Position numbers and translations under genes: made by a program. 64,000 nucleotides of DNA from Erythrobacter sp. SG61-1L (lineage in GTDB: Bacteria; Pseudomonadota; Alphaproteobacteria; Sphingomonadales; Sphingomonadaceae): positions 1,727,633-1,791,632 of the forward strand of contig NZ_JXQC01000003.1 in NCBI RefSeq assembly GCF_001305965.1, read 5' to 3'. Positions within the stretch are counted from its first letter, which is position 1. Each line of letters begins with the position of its first letter. The notes below the pieces were generated by a model. The model did not search any database and was not told the DNA's origin. It was given only the letters and a program-made list of their open reading frames with translations. This document shows positions 29,600 through 39,598 of the stretch, one piece after another.

Positions 29600-32002
29600 T
29601 TAGAAATCGGCACCTACCTTGATGCCGACCAGCCGGGGCTTGATGACGTAATCGTTGAACACACCGCCGCCGGCCGTCAGGCCGAGGGCATCGCCGCAGA
29701 CGCTTTCGAGGCAGGATGTGCCGCTGTTGATTACGCCATGGGCGTTGAACAGATTGGTGGCGAACAGTTCCACGCGATAGGAATCGTTCTTCACACCGAT
29801 GCTGACATCCGCCGTGGTGTAAGCGCCAAGATCGCCCAGGAAGGCGTTCTCCGCAGTGCGCAGATCGTTCCGCCGCTTGCCGATATGGCTCGCCGCGAAT
29901 TGCACATGGCCATCCCAGCTGCCCAGCGGGAATTCATAGCGGACGATGGCATTGCCCTTGAATTCCGGCGTCACCGGCAGGCGCGTTCCGGCCGGAGCCA
30001 GCAGATCGTTGCCGACCGGCACAGTGCAGTCGAAGTCCTCATTGGCGATCACGCAGAAGTCCCGCGTGATCTGGGCATCATTGTAGCTGCCGCTGAGCGA
30101 GACGGTCAGGCCCTTGTGCGAATAGGTGAAATCGCCTTCGATGCCGCGAATGCGGGCAAGGCCGGCATTGCGGATTTCGGTAAGGCCGTTCGCACCCAGG
30201 AAGGACAGCTGAATGTCGGTCCAGTCTTCCTGATAGATCGCACCGTTGAAGGTGACCGGGCCGAACTGGGTCTTCCACCCGATTTCATAATTGTCGAGCG
30301 TATCCGGGCCGTAAGGCGGCAGCGTACCGCGACGGTTGATGCCGCCCGGACGGAAACCGCGCGACCAGGTGGCATAGACCATCACATCGTCGCTGATCTT
30401 GTAGGTCGCGTTCAGCTTGTGGATGAAGTCCGTGTCGGAAGTCGACTTGTCGAGATTGTTGCAGGGCGCGCCCGGCACGGTGGACGGTGCGGCACAGAGA
30501 TATTGCGGGTTCGAGCTGAAGCCCGGATTATTGTAGCCGAAGAAGCCTTCGAGCGAGTTCTTGTAGTAATAGACGCGGATGCCGCCGGTCAGCGTCAGCC
30601 GGTCGGTTACGTCATAGCTCAGTTCGCCGAAAGCGGCCACGTCGCGATCGACACGCTTCTGCGCGGTCAGCCAGATATTATCGTCCGTACCGGGCACCTG
30701 AATGTCATCGGCAATATCGTCGATGATGTAGTGCTGGGTGATGTAGTGGACCTGACGCTGGCCGAAGATGCCGCCGATGAAACGCAGCGGAGCGTCGGCA
30801 GGCGAGGCGACGCGCAGTTCGCCGAACAGGCGGCGGTACTTGTCCCCGCCCTGAATATACTGGTTGGGGCTGACCTGATCGCCATTGTTGTCCGTGACGA
30901 TATAGCCCGACCCGTAGAGTGCGTAATAGAGCGAGTCGTAGAAGTACGCGTAGTCGGAATAGTCCGACACCACTTCATCGTCGCGCCACAAATGGCCACC
31001 GGTCGCGACCAGATCCCAGCTGCCGATCTTGCCTTCGATGGTCAATGCCGCCTGGAGCCACTTGTCCTCGCTCCATTCCGGATTGTACTGCACCGTCTGA
31101 TAGTGGCCGGTCACCGCGCTGCTACGCTCTTCCGCGAAGCTGCCATTGGTGTTCTGGACCTGGCCCATCACGGTCGGGCGGATGGTCCAGTTATCGTCCA
31201 GTTCGATACCCAGCGCGAGGCGGGCACCGTAGGTTTCCGCGTCGTTATAGTCTTCCTTCACATAGGGTGCGTTGGTCTGCGTAGCAGCAGCCGTGCCGTA
31301 ATTGGCTTCCAGCGAGGGATAGACGCGCGAGCCGGGGATATTGTCGATATAGCCGGCATCCTTGCGATACCATGCCACGAGGCGCGCGGCCGCATTCTCG
31401 GCAAGCGGGAGGTTCACGAAGCCTTCGGCAATCCCGCCGACGCCGCCGCTGGTCACCGTGTTCAGCTCCAGATCGACCGCACCATAAGTGGCGCCGTAAT
31501 CGGGCTTGTTGGTGACCATCTTGATCGTGCCGGCCATCGAGCTGGCGCCGTAGAGCGTGCCCTGCGGCCCGGCGAGCGCCTCGACACGGGCAAGGTCATA
31601 GGCGTGAATATCCAGCGCGCCCTGAATGGTCGTGATGGGCATTTCGTCCAGATAAGTGCCCACGGTGGGCAGCGAGGACGAGTGGTTGGCGTTCTCACCC
31701 GAGGCAACACCGCGGAAATAGACCTGCGAGAAGCCCGGCCCGGCGCTCTGCACCGTGACCGAGGGGAGGAACTTCACCACGTCCTGAAGATCGTTCACCT
31801 GCAGCTCGTCGAGCTTTTCGGTGCCGAGCGCAGTGACCGAGGCAGGAACGTCCTGCAGGTTCTGTTCGCGCTTCTGCGCGGTAACGATGATGGCACCGCT
31901 ATCGTCTTCCTGAGCGGCAACCGGAGTCACCGCGACCAGCGAAGTGGTAGCGAAAAGCGCGATAGCCATATGGCGGCGGCTGGATGTAGCGAGAATACGC
32001 AT
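29600..32002 (-). CDS. TonB-dependent outer-membrane receptor
   Basis: 800 residues. A signal peptide ends at VTPVAAQ (about residue 30). The TonB-box region and plug follow: IIVTAQKREQNLQDVPASVT, then VYFRGVA and RVEALAGPQGTLYGASSMAG (about residues 130-150). A beta-barrel fills the rest, and the C-terminus ends in phenylalanine (VGADF) as outer-membrane proteins do. The ATG at 32002 has AGAGGGG upstream. Substrates of such sphingomonad receptors include siderophores, sugars and aromatics; here, co-orientation with the APC permease suggests an amine or amino acid conjugate, as inference only. Confidence 0.9.
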   Translation of the reverse strand: MRILATSSRRHMAIALFATTSLVAVTPVAAQEDDSGAIIVTAQKREQNLQDVPASVTALGTEKLDELQVNDLQDVVKFLPSVTVQSAGPGFSQVYFRGVASGENANHSSSLPTVGTYLDEMPITTIQGALDIHAYDLARVEALAGPQGTLYGASSMAGTIKMVTNKPDYGATYGAVDLELNTVTSGGVGGIAEGFVNLPLAENAAARLVAWYRKDAGYIDNIPGSRVYPSLEANYGTAAATQTNAPYVKEDYNDAETYGARLALGIELDDNWTIRPTVMGQVQNTNGSFAEERSSAVTGHYQTVQYNPEWSEDKWLQAALTIEGKIGSWDLVATGGHLWRDDEVVSDYSDYAYFYDSLYYALYGSGYIVTDNNGDQVSPNQYIQGGDKYRRLFGELRVASPADAPLRFIGGIFGQRQVHYITQHYIIDDIADDIQVPGTDDNIWLTAQKRVDRDVAAFGELSYDVTDRLTLTGGIRVYYYKNSLEGFFGYNNPGFSSNPQYLCAAPSTVPGAPCNNLDKSTSDTDFIHKLNATYKISDDVMVYATWSRGFRPGGINRRGTLPPYGPDTLDNYEIGWKTQFGPVTFNGAIYQEDWTDIQLSFLGANGLTEIRNAGLARIRGIEGDFTYSHKGLTVSLSGSYNDAQITRDFCVIANEDFDCTVPVGNDLLAPAGTRLPVTPEFKGNAIVRYEFPLGSWDGHVQFAASHIGKRRNDLRTAENAFLGDLGAYTTADVSIGVKNDSYRVELFATNLFNAHGVINSGTSCLESVCGDALGLTAGGGVFNDYVIKPRLVGIKVGADF

Positions 32003-32139
32003 CTTAGACCCCTCTTGAGCGGATGCTGCAGGAGCGAATGCGCCAGTTTTCCCGGCCGTTGACAATAGTGCAATCGAAGGCAGTCGTCGCAGGCGAAACC
32101 AATTCTTGGGAACTATGACATTTCTGCCACAGGAGGTCT

Positions 32140-33939
32140 TCAGGGCGTAACAATGCCCCCGGTGCGCTGAGCGTAGGTTTCCGTAAGGTCACCCAGCGAA
32201 TCCTTCAGCGGATCGAGCCATTTTTCATAGGGAAGCCACTGCCCCACACCATCGCGATTGATCGGGCGGCGAACCTGTTCGCTGGAGGCCGTGCGCACCG
32301 CCCGGCGGTTGCGATGGAACTCCAGGCAGGCTTCCTCGAAGGGCAGACCGAGATAATCGAGCATGGCGCGCACCTGTCCTTCCGGGTCGTCCAACAATTC
32401 CTCGTGAATCACACGGTGGATGCGGCCCGGCAGCACCCGGTCATAATGGTCCATCGCCCTGACATAATCCGCATAATAGCGGCCGATATGCTCCAGATCG
32501 TAGGTAAAGCCCTGCCCCTTGGCAAAATGCTGGCGGTAGTTGGAGAAGCAGCAATCCATCGGATGGCGCCGCGCGTCGATGATCTTCGCATTGGGCAGAA
32601 TCAGATGGATGAACCCGGCATAGGCCCAGTTGTTCGGCAGTTTGTCGATATAGAAGGGCTTGCCCGTCTTGCGCTGAATGCGGGTGCGATCAAGGAACTC
32701 GGCGCCCAGTGCAGCCAGCTTCTTTTCGTCCATCGCCGCAGCAGCTGCAGGCCAGTCCGCCGGACGCAAACCCGCCGCGCGCGCTTCGCGCATGGCCATG
32801 GCGGGGATGTCAGGCAGTTCCATCGTGCCCTCCACCTGCGAGTGGCTGGCAAGGATCTGCTCGATCAGGGTGGAGCCGGCGCGCGGCAAGCCCAGGATGA
32901 ACACCGGATCGGGAGACGGATCGCCCATCCCGCGCCGCGCTTCGAGGAAGGCAGGCGTGAAGGTCTCGATCATGCGGTCGACCTGTGCGGAAACGCTTGA
33001 CGGATCATGGCCGATACGCGCCGATTGCAGGGCGTTGCCCAGCGCATAGTGGCCGAAGGCCGGCTCCGCATCGCCCCGGTCCGCATAGGCCTTGCCCAGC
33101 GCGAAATGGAGGTGGAGCAAATCTTCCTCGGCCGGGGGCGGGTCACTGGCCAGCGCCGCTTCCATGGCCGCCACATCGCCATCGCTGAAGCTCACTGTCT
33201 TAAGATTGGCGAGGCTCCACCAGACTTCGCCAAGGTCTGCCTGGCAATCCAGCGCCCGGCGATAGGCGGCAATCGCATCGTCCTGCCTGCCGATCGTCTT
33301 GAGGACGTGGCCATAGCTCATCCAGATTCGGGCATGGGTGGGGAATGACTGGGTCAGTTCCTCATACAGCCGCGCTGCCTCTTCATAGTCGCCTGTCCGG
33401 CCGAGCACGGCGGCGCGCAGATTGCGGCTTTCCAGTTCCTCCCCGGCGGCGGCCAGCGCGTCCAGTTCGCCAATGGCTTCGGCATAGCGGTGCTGCTTGT
33501 TCAGCACGCTGGCCAGATTGGCCCGCGCCACCAGAAAGCCCGGCGCGAGTTCCAGCGCGCGGCGCAGCAGTGCTTCCGCATCGCGCAGCCGCCCGATCCG
33601 CGCGGCGAGTTCAGCCATCAGACGGATTGCTGCAACGTCGGTGGGCTGTGCCTTCAGCCGTTGGCGCAGGCGTGCTTCGGCCTGGGGCAGATCGTTTTCC
33701 AGCATGGCAGCGGCGATGGCCACCATCTCCGGCTCATAGGCAGTGGCGCGAACACCGGCGAGTTCGGCCTCGGCCGCGTCTTCTTCCTGCCCGCTGGCCC
33801 GCAGCGCACGGGCGAAGAGGCGCCATGCACCGGCATTGCGAGGTTCGGCGGCCAGCACTTCGCGCAGGCGCCGGGCGGCTTCGGCAGGGTTCTGCTCCAC
33901 AAGGCGGACGGCTTCTGCCGGAGTAAGCGCGGCGGTCAT
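32140..33939 (-). CDS. TPR-repeat sulfotransferase
   Basis: 599 residues. The N-terminal half (to about residue 280) is made of TPR repeats, for example AEALLRRALELAPGFLVARANLASVL. The C-terminal half is a sulfotransferase with the PAPS-binding loop VFILGLPRAGSTLIEQILASH (about residue 345) and a second contact in DARRHPMDCCFSNYRQHF (about 455). It resembles the tyrosylprotein-sulfotransferase-like group found in many alphaproteobacteria. The acceptor is unknown. It follows a two-component system on the same strand after 46 bp but may be transcribed separately. Confidence 0.85.
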   Translation of the reverse strand: MTAALTPAEAVRLVEQNPAEAARRLREVLAAEPRNAGAWRLFARALRASGQEEDAAEAELAGVRATAYEPEMVAIAAAMLENDLPQAEARLRQRLKAQPTDVAAIRLMAELAARIGRLRDAEALLRRALELAPGFLVARANLASVLNKQHRYAEAIGELDALAAAGEELESRNLRAAVLGRTGDYEEAARLYEELTQSFPTHARIWMSYGHVLKTIGRQDDAIAAYRRALDCQADLGEVWWSLANLKTVSFSDGDVAAMEAALASDPPPAEEDLLHLHFALGKAYADRGDAEPAFGHYALGNALQSARIGHDPSSVSAQVDRMIETFTPAFLEARRGMGDPSPDPVFILGLPRAGSTLIEQILASHSQVEGTMELPDIPAMAMREARAAGLRPADWPAAAAAMDEKKLAALGAEFLDRTRIQRKTGKPFYIDKLPNNWAYAGFIHLILPNAKIIDARRHPMDCCFSNYRQHFAKGQGFTYDLEHIGRYYADYVRAMDHYDRVLPGRIHRVIHEELLDDPEGQVRAMLDYLGLPFEEACLEFHRNRRAVRTASSEQVRRPINRDGVGQWLPYEKWLDPLKDSLGDLTETYAQRTGGIVTP

Positions 33940-33985
33940 GCCCGAAGCGATAACACGGTGCAGTCCGGGCGGTAAGCCCCGCTGC

Positions 33986-34612
33986 TCAGCCGCCCTTTTC
34001 CTTCAGCACCAGCACCGCCAGTTCCGTGCGCGACCCCACGCCGAGCTTTTCGTAGATGCGGTGGAGGTAGACCTTTACCGAGCCTTCGGTAGTGCCGATT
34101 TCCTCCGCAATGTCGCGGTTGCGGCGCCCGGCGGAGACCGCTTCAGCGATCTGCTGTTCCCTTGGCGAAAGGCGAGCAAGCCGCGCCTGCTGCGGCGGTT
34201 CGATCGCAAGGTCCAGCGCGCGTTCGATCAGCGGCTGGTCAATATAGCGGGTGCCTGCCAGCACGGCCTTGATTGCATCGCTGAGCGAGCTTTCAGCCCC
34301 GTCCTTGAACACGATCCCGTCCACCCGGGCCTTCACGGCCGAAAGCAGCGATGCATCGGTGAGTTCCGCCGTCAGCAAGATCACTGGCCGCTCGTCTCCA
34401 CGTGCCCGCAGGGTCTCCAGCACCGCCACCCCGCCCATTCCGGGCATGCGCACGTCAAGGATCACTACATCGGGGTTTTCCTTCTCGACCGCTTCCAGAG
34501 CGGCCGCACCGTCATTTACAGAGGCGGCAATTTCGATCCCGCAGCCGCGCAGAACTTCTTCCACGCCGGCGCGCAGGAACGGATGATCGTCCGCCAGCAC
34601 GATCCTGGTCAT
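33986..34612 (-). CDS. NarL/FixJ-type response regulator
   Basis: 208 residues. The receiver domain has the acidic pocket VLADDHPF and the phospho-acceptor Asp in VVILDVRMPG (about residue 54), with Lys in KDGAES (about 100). The LuxR-type helix-turn-helix is LSPREQQIAEAVSAGRRNRDIAEEIGTTEGSVKVYLHRIYEKLGV (about 148-195). The ATG overlaps the stop of the kinase gene, so the two form a pair. Target genes are unknown. Confidence 0.9.
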   Translation of the reverse strand: MTRIVLADDHPFLRAGVEEVLRGCGIEIAASVNDGAAALEAVEKENPDVVILDVRMPGMGGVAVLETLRARGDERPVILLTAELTDASLLSAVKARVDGIVFKDGAESSLSDAIKAVLAGTRYIDQPLIERALDLAIEPPQQARLARLSPREQQIAEAVSAGRRNRDIAEEIGTTEGSVKVYLHRIYEKLGVGSRTELAVLVLKEKGG

Positions 34613-36300
34613 TTACGCCCTCCCACAGGCAATTCGATCTCGATCCTGGTATCGCCCTTCATGGAGGCGATCCTTATGGTCCCACCCAGCGCGTCCACTC
34701 GCTCGGCCAGAGAGCGCGGCATGCGCGTTTCATCGCCTGCTGGAAAGCCTTTTCCATCATCCGCGACAGCAAGCGCGATCGAACTGCCCTGGCGGGTGAT
34801 ACGCACCAGCACATGCCGCGCCGCGCCATGGCGGATCGCATTGGCCACGCCCTCACGCACCAACTGCTGGATTTCGAACGCAAGCCACGCGGGCAGCACC
34901 AATGCCTCGACACTGTCCTCGAACCGGACGGCTACGTCCCAATGGCGGGAAAGCGCGCCCGTCAGCCGCGCCAGTTCCGTTCCCAGATTGCGCATGCCGG
35001 GGTTGACCTCGTCGCTACGCAGCCGGTCGATAATGTCGCGGATATGGGCCTGCTCGTCCCGCAGGCTGAGCGACACCGCCTCCAGTTCCGGGGCAATATC
35101 CTTGCCTTCCTTCGCACGGTGGCGCAGCGAGGCGAGGCGATAGCCTGCCCCGGCGAGCGACTGGGCCACACTGTCATGCAGATCGCGCGCAATATTGCCG
35201 CGCAGGCGATTGGCGGAAGCCTCGCGGGCGAGCGAGGCGATTTCCTCCTCGTCGATCCCGTATCCGATCTCGCGGGCGAGCGCGCGGCACAGTTCGAGGT
35301 GATCGCGGCACAGGCCGGGAATGCCGGTCAGCACCACCTGCCCGATGCCGGTGGTGCCGGAAATCGGGAAGCACAGCCCTTCGGACAGACCAAGATGCCG
35401 CGCCAGTTCAGGCCCCACCGAGTTGCGCAGGGGTTCGAACCTGCCACCGGGCAGCAGGCGCAGGACGCGCCGGTGCAGACAGTCGAACAGAGCTGGGGCA
35501 ACGTCTGCGCCGAGGTCCAGCGTGTCAGGCGGCAAATGCCGTACTCCGCCAGCCAGTGTCCCGGCCGCATGCAGGGTCGCGCCCGGTTCCTCCACGCTTT
35601 CCCAGGCGATTGCCGCGCCTGTCGCCCCGCTCGCCTCGATCACGTAGATCAGCGCAGCCTCGAACGGAGAAAGCGCCTGCGCCGCCGGTGCAGGCGCGAA
35701 CCGGGCGACCATGGGCGCGGCCCGCTGCAGGGTGAACCATGTGACCAGTAGCGAGAGAACCATCATGTAGCTCGCCCGGCGGATGTAAGTGGCGACGATC
35801 CCGTCCGGCTCATCCGCATGCAGGAACAGGCCCATCGCCAGATAAAGCAGGCTGAGGCCAGCGGCCGTGGCCAGAGTGGCTCGCCAGTTCCAGCGCAAGG
35901 CCGCCGAAATGGTCATGAAAGTGAAGAAGGCGAAATAGCCGCTGACGAAATCGACCGATCCGCCTTCGGTGCAATAGAGCGCCGCCATGAACAGGCCGAC
36001 GTCCACCAGGAAGGAAGGCATGGTGAGCCGATAGTCGCTCCACCAGTCCACCCAGGCGATGTGGAACATGGCGACGGCAAAGGCCAGATAGGCCGCCAGT
36101 AGTGCATAGCTCAGCGAACCGCCCCGCACCGGCTGTTCCGCATCGAGCCAGACCCACAGGGTGAACAGCAGCGCCAGCGCAATGCGCCCCGCCGCGATCA
36201 CCCGGCTGGATCTGTTTTCGAATAGCTTGCCGATCACGCCCGCCGCCTTGCCCCGTTTGTGCAAACCGATGGCACATTCTGCCTTGCCGTCAATCGGCAT
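34609..36300 (-). CDS. Sensor histidine kinase, NarX/DesK type (HisKA_3)
   Basis: 563 residues. Five or six membrane segments occupy about residues 35-215. A GAF-like region follows, then the HisKA_3 dimerisation helix with the phospho-accepting His in IARDLHDSVAQSLAGAGYRL (about residue 375), and a HATPase domain with NAIRHGAARH and DDGKGFP. It signals to the response regulator that overlaps it. The membrane-embedded input domain lacks a periplasmic loop, so it may sense a membrane property or lipophilic ligand. The start is uncertain: no good ribosome binding site precedes the ATG at 36300. Confidence 0.88.
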   Translation of the reverse strand: MPIDGKAECAIGLHKRGKAAGVIGKLFENRSSRVIAAGRIALALLFTLWVWLDAEQPVRGGSLSYALLAAYLAFAVAMFHIAWVDWWSDYRLTMPSFLVDVGLFMAALYCTEGGSVDFVSGYFAFFTFMTISAALRWNWRATLATAAGLSLLYLAMGLFLHADEPDGIVATYIRRASYMMVLSLLVTWFTLQRAAPMVARFAPAPAAQALSPFEAALIYVIEASGATGAAIAWESVEEPGATLHAAGTLAGGVRHLPPDTLDLGADVAPALFDCLHRRVLRLLPGGRFEPLRNSVGPELARHLGLSEGLCFPISGTTGIGQVVLTGIPGLCRDHLELCRALAREIGYGIDEEEIASLAREASANRLRGNIARDLHDSVAQSLAGAGYRLASLRHRAKEGKDIAPELEAVSLSLRDEQAHIRDIIDRLRSDEVNPGMRNLGTELARLTGALSRHWDVAVRFEDSVEALVLPAWLAFEIQQLVREGVANAIRHGAARHVLVRITRQGSSIALAVADDGKGFPAGDETRMPRSLAERVDALGGTIRIASMKGDTRIEIELPVGGRK

Positions 36301-36333
36301 GGCCCGGCCACGGCAGAAGTGGGGGCAAGACTG

Positions 36334-37701
36334 TTACCGCGCTGCATCTTCCGCGTTCAGCCGCTCCACTTCCTGCCTCCAGGGCTTCCACCCCAGCCAG
36401 GTGACGGCCAGCGCCGCAGGCAGGAACACGATGTGCAGCAGCATGATCGACCAGCGCAGATCGTCGGGTGAGGTGAAGATGAAGTCCGTGGTCACGCCCG
36501 TCACCACCGGACCCAGCCCCTGCCCGATCACCGTGAAGATGAACAGATAGAGCGCCATCACCTGCCCGCGGATCTGGCTGGGCGTCACGATCAGCATCAC
36601 CGCGTTCAGCATCGGGCCGCTCATCCCCAGTGTCAGGTCCGCCACCACGTTGAAAGCCACGGCCAGTTGCGGCGTGGGCATCATCGGCATCAGTATGGCG
36701 AAGGGGATCGCGAAGCACCGCGTATAGATGATCACGCGAAAGGCCCCGTCGGCCTTGCCGCGCGCCTGAAACCATTCCACCCATTTCGCGCCGAGATAGA
36801 GGCCCGTCAGCATCGCCGCGAGCGAAGCCACGCCCGAGACGATGCCGTAAGTCGCCGGCGACCAGCCATAGGTCCGCTCGAAAAAGGCAGCGCCCCACGC
36901 CCTGCCGCCTGTGTCCAGCGAGCCGAGCGTCAGGCCAATGAACATCGGGCCGAAAATGGCGAAATGGCGCCAGAGATAGGAGATCGCACCCACCAGCGGC
37001 ACTTTGGAAACTTCTGTGCGGATAGCAGTGCGGGGCGGTTCCTTCACCGTCAGCAGCAGAAAGGCCACCAGCACTCCGGGCAGGCCGACGCCAAGGAACA
37101 CTACCTGCCACGGCCGCAACTCACCCAGCAGCGGCAGGCTGGGCGTGCCGATGGACGCAACCAGCCAGATCATCCCCCCGCCAAGCAGCAGCGAGAGGCC
37201 GCGCCCGGCAACCGATCCGATCTGCAGGGTGGCTACGGCACGCGGCAATTTGTCGCGCGGGAAATAATCGGCCACGATCGAATAGGCCGCAGGGCCGTTC
37301 ACGGCCTCGCCAGCGCCAACCACGAAGCGCGCGACGAAAAGCTGCACGAAATTGGATGCTATGCCGCAGGCGGCAGTAGCCATGCTCCACACGAAGATGC
37401 CGATCGAGATGATCCAGGTCCGCTTCCAGCGGTCGATCAATGTCGAAAGCGGCACGCCAAGCACCACGTAGAACAACACGAATGCCGGGCCGAGCAGCAG
37501 GCTCGCCTCTGTATCGGTAAGGCTGAAATCGGCGATGATCTGTTGGATCAGCAGGCCCAGAATGCCCTGATCCAGCAGGGCAAAGGTCGTCGTCAGCGCC
37601 AGAATGGCAACGGCATACCATCCCTCCCGCGTGGGCGGATAAGCAGCTGTTGCAACAGGCGCGGATGCAATCGCGCCCCCAGTGGCATTCGTGGCCATCA
37701 T
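36334..37701 (-). CDS. MFS transporter (spinster/aromatic-acid-type)
   Basis: 455 residues with about 12 membrane segments. The major-facilitator loop motif reads GVPLSTLIDRWKRTWIISIG (about residues 75-95), and GAGEAVNGPAAYSIVADYF (about 125) resembles the spinster-like group common in sphingomonad catabolic regions. Substrate unknown. Starts at 37701 and 37698 (two ATGs) follow GGGGAG. It precedes the kinase gene by 33 bp on the same strand. Confidence 0.85.
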   Translation of the reverse strand: MMATNATGGAIASAPVATAAYPPTREGWYAVAILALTTTFALLDQGILGLLIQQIIADFSLTDTEASLLLGPAFVLFYVVLGVPLSTLIDRWKRTWIISIGIFVWSMATAACGIASNFVQLFVARFVVGAGEAVNGPAAYSIVADYFPRDKLPRAVATLQIGSVAGRGLSLLLGGGMIWLVASIGTPSLPLLGELRPWQVVFLGVGLPGVLVAFLLLTVKEPPRTAIRTEVSKVPLVGAISYLWRHFAIFGPMFIGLTLGSLDTGGRAWGAAFFERTYGWSPATYGIVSGVASLAAMLTGLYLGAKWVEWFQARGKADGAFRVIIYTRCFAIPFAILMPMMPTPQLAVAFNVVADLTLGMSGPMLNAVMLIVTPSQIRGQVMALYLFIFTVIGQGLGPVVTGVTTDFIFTSPDDLRWSIMLLHIVFLPAALAVTWLGWKPWRQEVERLNAEDAAR

Positions 37702-38105
37702 GTCTCCCCATCGGCGGCCTTCCCCTGGCCGCCTTGTGTTGTCCCCGATTTCAGAAACCGGCCCCGGCAAACGCCAGGTAAATCCATTCCGGTGCGATCA
37801 CGGCCACGATGGCCGATCTTCGTATTTCCGGGCCAAAAAGGCCGATTTTCGAGGTTTGGGAAGTACGGCCGGGATGAAGCCAGGCTTCCATCCGGGCACG
37901 GGACTGGACCGTCCGCCGCCTTCCCTGCGCGCCTGTTTTGCGGCGCTTGAACAAGGTCTAGGGTCGCCGCCAACCGCTGTCAATTTCATCGCCGTGCGGC
38001 GTGCAGGCAGCCTGCCTAAACCTCCGGAGTGGAGGTGTCGCACCTTTCCCCCGACCCGCCAGATGGGCTTTTTCGAAGCCCTAACCAGGCCGTCCAGGGG
38101 GAACC
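37702..38105. other. 404-bp intergenic region ahead of the flagellar operon
   Basis: No convincing gene. It should hold divergent promoters for the MFS gene and the 15-kb flagellar operon. A small inverted repeat, CCTCC-GGAGT-GGAGG, lies at 38021-38035. I could not fit a convincing sigma-54 or sigma-28 promoter. The flgF ribosome binding site is GGGGG at 38097-38101. Confidence 0.5.
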
Positions 38106-38816
38106 ATGCCGGGTCTTGTCGACTCCGCCACAGCAATATTGGCATCTGCGGAGCGTCGCCTCGAAGCCGCTGCGCAGAACGTCGCCAATGCGTCCACACC
38201 GGGCTTCAAGCGGCAGGCTAGCTTTGCCGAAGCCGTGACGCTGGCGGATCGCGCGGACGAGAGGCTGCCCGCGCAGAAGATTTTCGTGGATTTCACGCAA
38301 GGCCGCCTGAGCGAAACCGGCCGGGCATTCGATCTGGCAATCAGCGGCCCGGCCATGCTCCGCCTGCGGGATGGGGATGGCTTCGTCTATGCGCGGGGAG
38401 GTTCCTTCGCCCCGAATGGCGAAGGGCTGCTGGCCGATCCCGCGGGGCGCGTGCTGCAATTGGCGGGCGGCGGCGATCTTGAACTGAAAGGCGCATCTTT
38501 CGAAGTGCTGGAAGACGGCACCGTGCTTGAAGATGGCCTGCCCACTGCCCGCATCGGCCTCTACGATGCAGGCCACCCTGCGGCGCTGACCGCACAGGGT
38601 GGGTCAACCTTCACTGCGCCCGACGGCGCGATGGCCGAAGCCGAAGGATCGCAGATCCGGCAGGGCTTCCTCGAAAAATCCAATGTGACGATGAGCGACG
38701 AGATGGTCGCCATGATGTCCAGCCTGCGTCAGGCCGAAAGCGGCGGGCGCGTGATGCAGTTTTATGACGAGCTGATCGGACAGGCGATCACCACCTTCAG
38801 CAGGAGCGGCCAGTGA
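38106..38816 (+). CDS. flgF: Flagellar proximal-rod protein FlgF
   Basis: 236 residues. The N-terminal rod/hook signature is ERRLEAAAQNVANASTPGFKRQ (about residues 15-37), and the middle LSETGRAFDLAISGPAM is the FlgEFG-type segment. The C-terminal helix LEKSNVTMSDEMVAMMSSLRQAE pairs with the N-terminal helix. It forms part of the periplasmic rod after secretion through the flagellar export gate. First gene of the operon; ATGA overlap with flgG. Slightly divergent, so F versus G was decided by comparing it with the next gene. Confidence 0.82.
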   Translation: MPGLVDSATAILASAERRLEAAAQNVANASTPGFKRQASFAEAVTLADRADERLPAQKIFVDFTQGRLSETGRAFDLAISGPAMLRLRDGDGFVYARGGSFAPNGEGLLADPAGRVLQLAGGGDLELKGASFEVLEDGTVLEDGLPTARIGLYDAGHPAALTAQGGSTFTAPDGAMAEAEGSQIRQGFLEKSNVTMSDEMVAMMSSLRQAESGGRVMQFYDELIGQAITTFSRSGQ

Positions 38817-39595
38817 ACGGCGCATTCGAAGTCGGCGCCGCGGCGCTGCAGGCACAGCAGCGCGCGCTGGAAGTGCATGCGAACAACATCGCCAACGTCA
38901 ACACGCCCGCCTTCAAACGGACGGAAGCCCGCTTTGCGGAGGTTCTGGCCCGCAGCGCGCAAGGGGCGGAAACAAGTGCGCCGCAATCTTCCGCTCCGCT
39001 CTCAACGCTCGCCAGCTTCGGCGGGGTGCGGATGGTGCCGGGCGAGATGCTGTTCGCGCAGGGCACACTGAAGCCCAGCGGCAATGCACTGGACCTTGCG
39101 ATAGACGGGCGCGGCTTCGTGGAACTCGCCGGGCCCGGTGGCGAAACCCTCTATTGGCGCGGCGGACGGCTGCGGGTGAACGAGGACGGGTTGCTCGCCA
39201 CTTCCGCCGGAACTCCGCTGCTGGCGGGCATCGTAGTGCCCACAGATGCGGAAGAACTGGCCATTGCGCAGGACGGCGTAGTCAGCGTTCGGACGGCAAC
39301 GGATGAGAATATAGAGATCGGGCAGATCTCGCTCGTCCGGCCGGAACTGGAAACCTCCTTCGAACGGCTCGATGACGGGCTTTACCGCGCAAGGGATGAT
39401 GCTCGTCTTGTCGATGCCCGTCCCGGCGAAGATGGTGCGGGCCGGATCGTGCAGGGCAGCGTGGAACAGTCCACGGTCGAGCTGTCGGCCGAAATGGTCG
39501 AGATGCTGATGGTCCAGCGTGCTTTCGCCGCGGATGCCCAGATCGTCCAGGCGGCCGACCAGCTTGCCTCCATCACCAACACGCTCAGGCGATAG
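38813..39595 (+). CDS. flgG: Flagellar distal-rod protein FlgG
   Basis: 260 residues, the normal FlgG length. Signatures are ALEVHANNIANVNTPAFKRTEARF (about residues 20-43), LKPSGNALDLAIDGRGFVEL (about 85-105) and the C-terminal VEQSTVELSAEMVEMLMVQRAFAADAQIVQ. It builds the distal rod between MS ring and hook. ATGA overlap with flgF. Confidence 0.87.
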   Translation: MNGAFEVGAAALQAQQRALEVHANNIANVNTPAFKRTEARFAEVLARSAQGAETSAPQSSAPLSTLASFGGVRMVPGEMLFAQGTLKPSGNALDLAIDGRGFVELAGPGGETLYWRGGRLRVNEDGLLATSAGTPLLAGIVVPTDAEELAIAQDGVVSVRTATDENIEIGQISLVRPELETSFERLDDGLYRARDDARLVDARPGEDGAGRIVQGSVEQSTVELSAEMVEMLMVQRAFAADAQIVQAADQLASITNTLRR

Positions 39596-39598
39596 GCC

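Noticed and set aside
29738-32062. A 774-codon plus-strand frame opposite the TonB receptor
   Set aside because: Antisense shadow; the minus strand has a signal peptide, plug and barrel.
37702-38105. Sigma-54 or sigma-28 promoter ahead of flgF
   Set aside because: No sequence fits the GG-N10-GC or TAAA-N15-GCCGATAA patterns well enough.
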